Below are positions 18,551 through 19,307 of a DNA stretch of 19,307 nt, piece after piece. Both the position numbers and the translations under genes were made by a program. This stretch comes from Acanthaster planci. Taxonomy: Eukaryota > Echinodermata > Asteroidea > Valvatida > Acanthasteridae. Location: the NCBI RefSeq assembly GCF_001949145.1, contig NW_019091552.1, positions 652,483 to 671,789 on the forward strand, written 5' to 3'. A model generated the notes under the pieces. The model ran no database searches. It was not told the origin of the DNA and saw only the letters and a list, made by a program, of their open reading frames with translations. Numbering within the stretch: position 1 is the first letter of the stretch; each line of letters opens with the position of its first letter.

Positions 18551-18570
18551 ATGCTAATAATATTAGCATA
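18550..18570. repeat. Perfect 21-bp palindrome
   Basis: The 10-bp arms TATGCTAATA and TATTAGCATA are exact reverse complements around a single A at 18560. It directly abuts the 22-bp tandem repeat, so the two may have arisen in one replication-slippage event. Confidence 0.8.
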
Positions 18571-18657
18571 CCAGTAATAAAGATCCAGAAATATCTTATC
18601 TTCTAAAAGTTTAACAGTTTCTACAAGTTCACTAGCATATAATGTTTGAAGAACACT

Positions 18658-18699
18658 TGATCGCCATCTCTAGGAGTCACTTCAATGAGATGGGGATCA
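18658..18699. repeat. Hairpin, 13-bp arms with one mismatch
   Basis: TGATCGCCATCTC (18658-18670) pairs with GAGATGGGGATCA (18687-18699) at 12 of 13 positions across a 16-nt loop. No gene context assigns a role. It may be a remnant of a small foldback element. Confidence 0.65.
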
Positions 18700-19307
18700 C
18701 CTAATGTGCGAAACCTGCTTCTCCTAAATAGATTTAGCATGTTAGTCGCGACAGTGCAAGAACAGGCACCACACTGAACATACATGCAGCCAAGCGGATC
18801 CGAGTGAGGTATTCAACCCTGTCAACCGGCCGGCGACTGAGTATGACAGCAGGGCTGCGAGGCAACAGCACACGCCAACTTCACTGTCTCACCGTTCATC
18901 CGAAATCTAACTTGTAAACAGAGAACAGTTATGTGTGAACTAAAATGTTTCCCTTTTAGGAAGTGTAGCTTTTGCCAATGTGTCGGTCATAAACTTGTAC
19001 CAAATGTATATGCAAAACTGATGTGCATTGCAAACAATAGCAGTTACGTCATACCTTCACACTATGATGTATCGAAGTATGGACAAGACAGAAAGAAAAT
19101 AATTATATCGCCACTGCTGCTCCAAATCATATAGTTTTGGAAAATGTACACTTCAAACATTAATGGCCAGCATATCAATTTCAATTTGATAAAACTGAAT
19201 TTGTCAAAAACAGGATTACCAGGGGCATCAATCACCATGAATATGCCTTTCAATAATTGCATAGGTGCTCAAGTCAATGGGTTAAATTTGTGTACTTCTT
19301 CATTTCC
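18700..19307. other. Intergenic, no gene seen
   Basis: Open frames here (67 codons on + from 18931, 66 codons on - from 19262) show no recognisable domain. Nothing else can be supported before the window ends. Confidence 0.5.

Overview
The window looks like nuclear DNA from a marine invertebrate, probably a deuterostome (echinoderm, hemichordate or cephalochordate). The reasons are low gene density, AT-leaning spacers with many ACATGTAC-type words, a TATA-driven gene with an eukaryotic start context, several classes of small eukaryotic transposons, a decayed Ty3/Gypsy polymerase, and a secreted PAN plus fibrinogen-like protein of a type expanded in those phyla. The phylum is inferred from style and not proven.

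Only one intact protein gene is convincing: an intronless 359-residue protein on the + strand at 9185-10264. It has an N-terminal hydrophobic segment, a PAN/apple domain and a fibrinogen-related domain (FReD). It comes with a TATA box at 9102, a likely transcription start near 9129 and a candidate poly(A) signal at 10740. It resembles innate-immune lectins of the FREP/ficolin/tachylectin class, but it has a changed ligand-pocket position and several additional cysteines.

The rest is a repeat landscape. From left to right: a 348-bp Tc1/mariner-like MITE (809-1156); two related short foldbacks (3116-3209 and 3440-3523), the second an almost perfect hairpin between 9-bp near-identical direct repeats; a roughly 940-bp complex of inverted and direct repeats built on the word GGATGACGACAT (4896-5833); and a tRNA-like sequence on the - strand (7114-7186).

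To the right of the gene lie two long diverged direct repeats, about 4.6 kb apart (about 11270-12250 with 14195-14530, and about 15860-17260). Each contains four degenerate units of roughly 120-140 bp. Between them is the 3' end of a Ty3/Gypsy pol pseudogene (14720-15672). A 302-bp MITE with 18-bp terminal repeats (13279-13580) sits in the segment that interrupts the left copy. One reading is that the two long repeats are old LTRs around a collapsed retroelement. Past 17.3 kb only small palindromes and simple repeats are visible.

All repeat relationships were found by eye and no identities were computed. Intergenic stretches are described where nothing coding could be supported.
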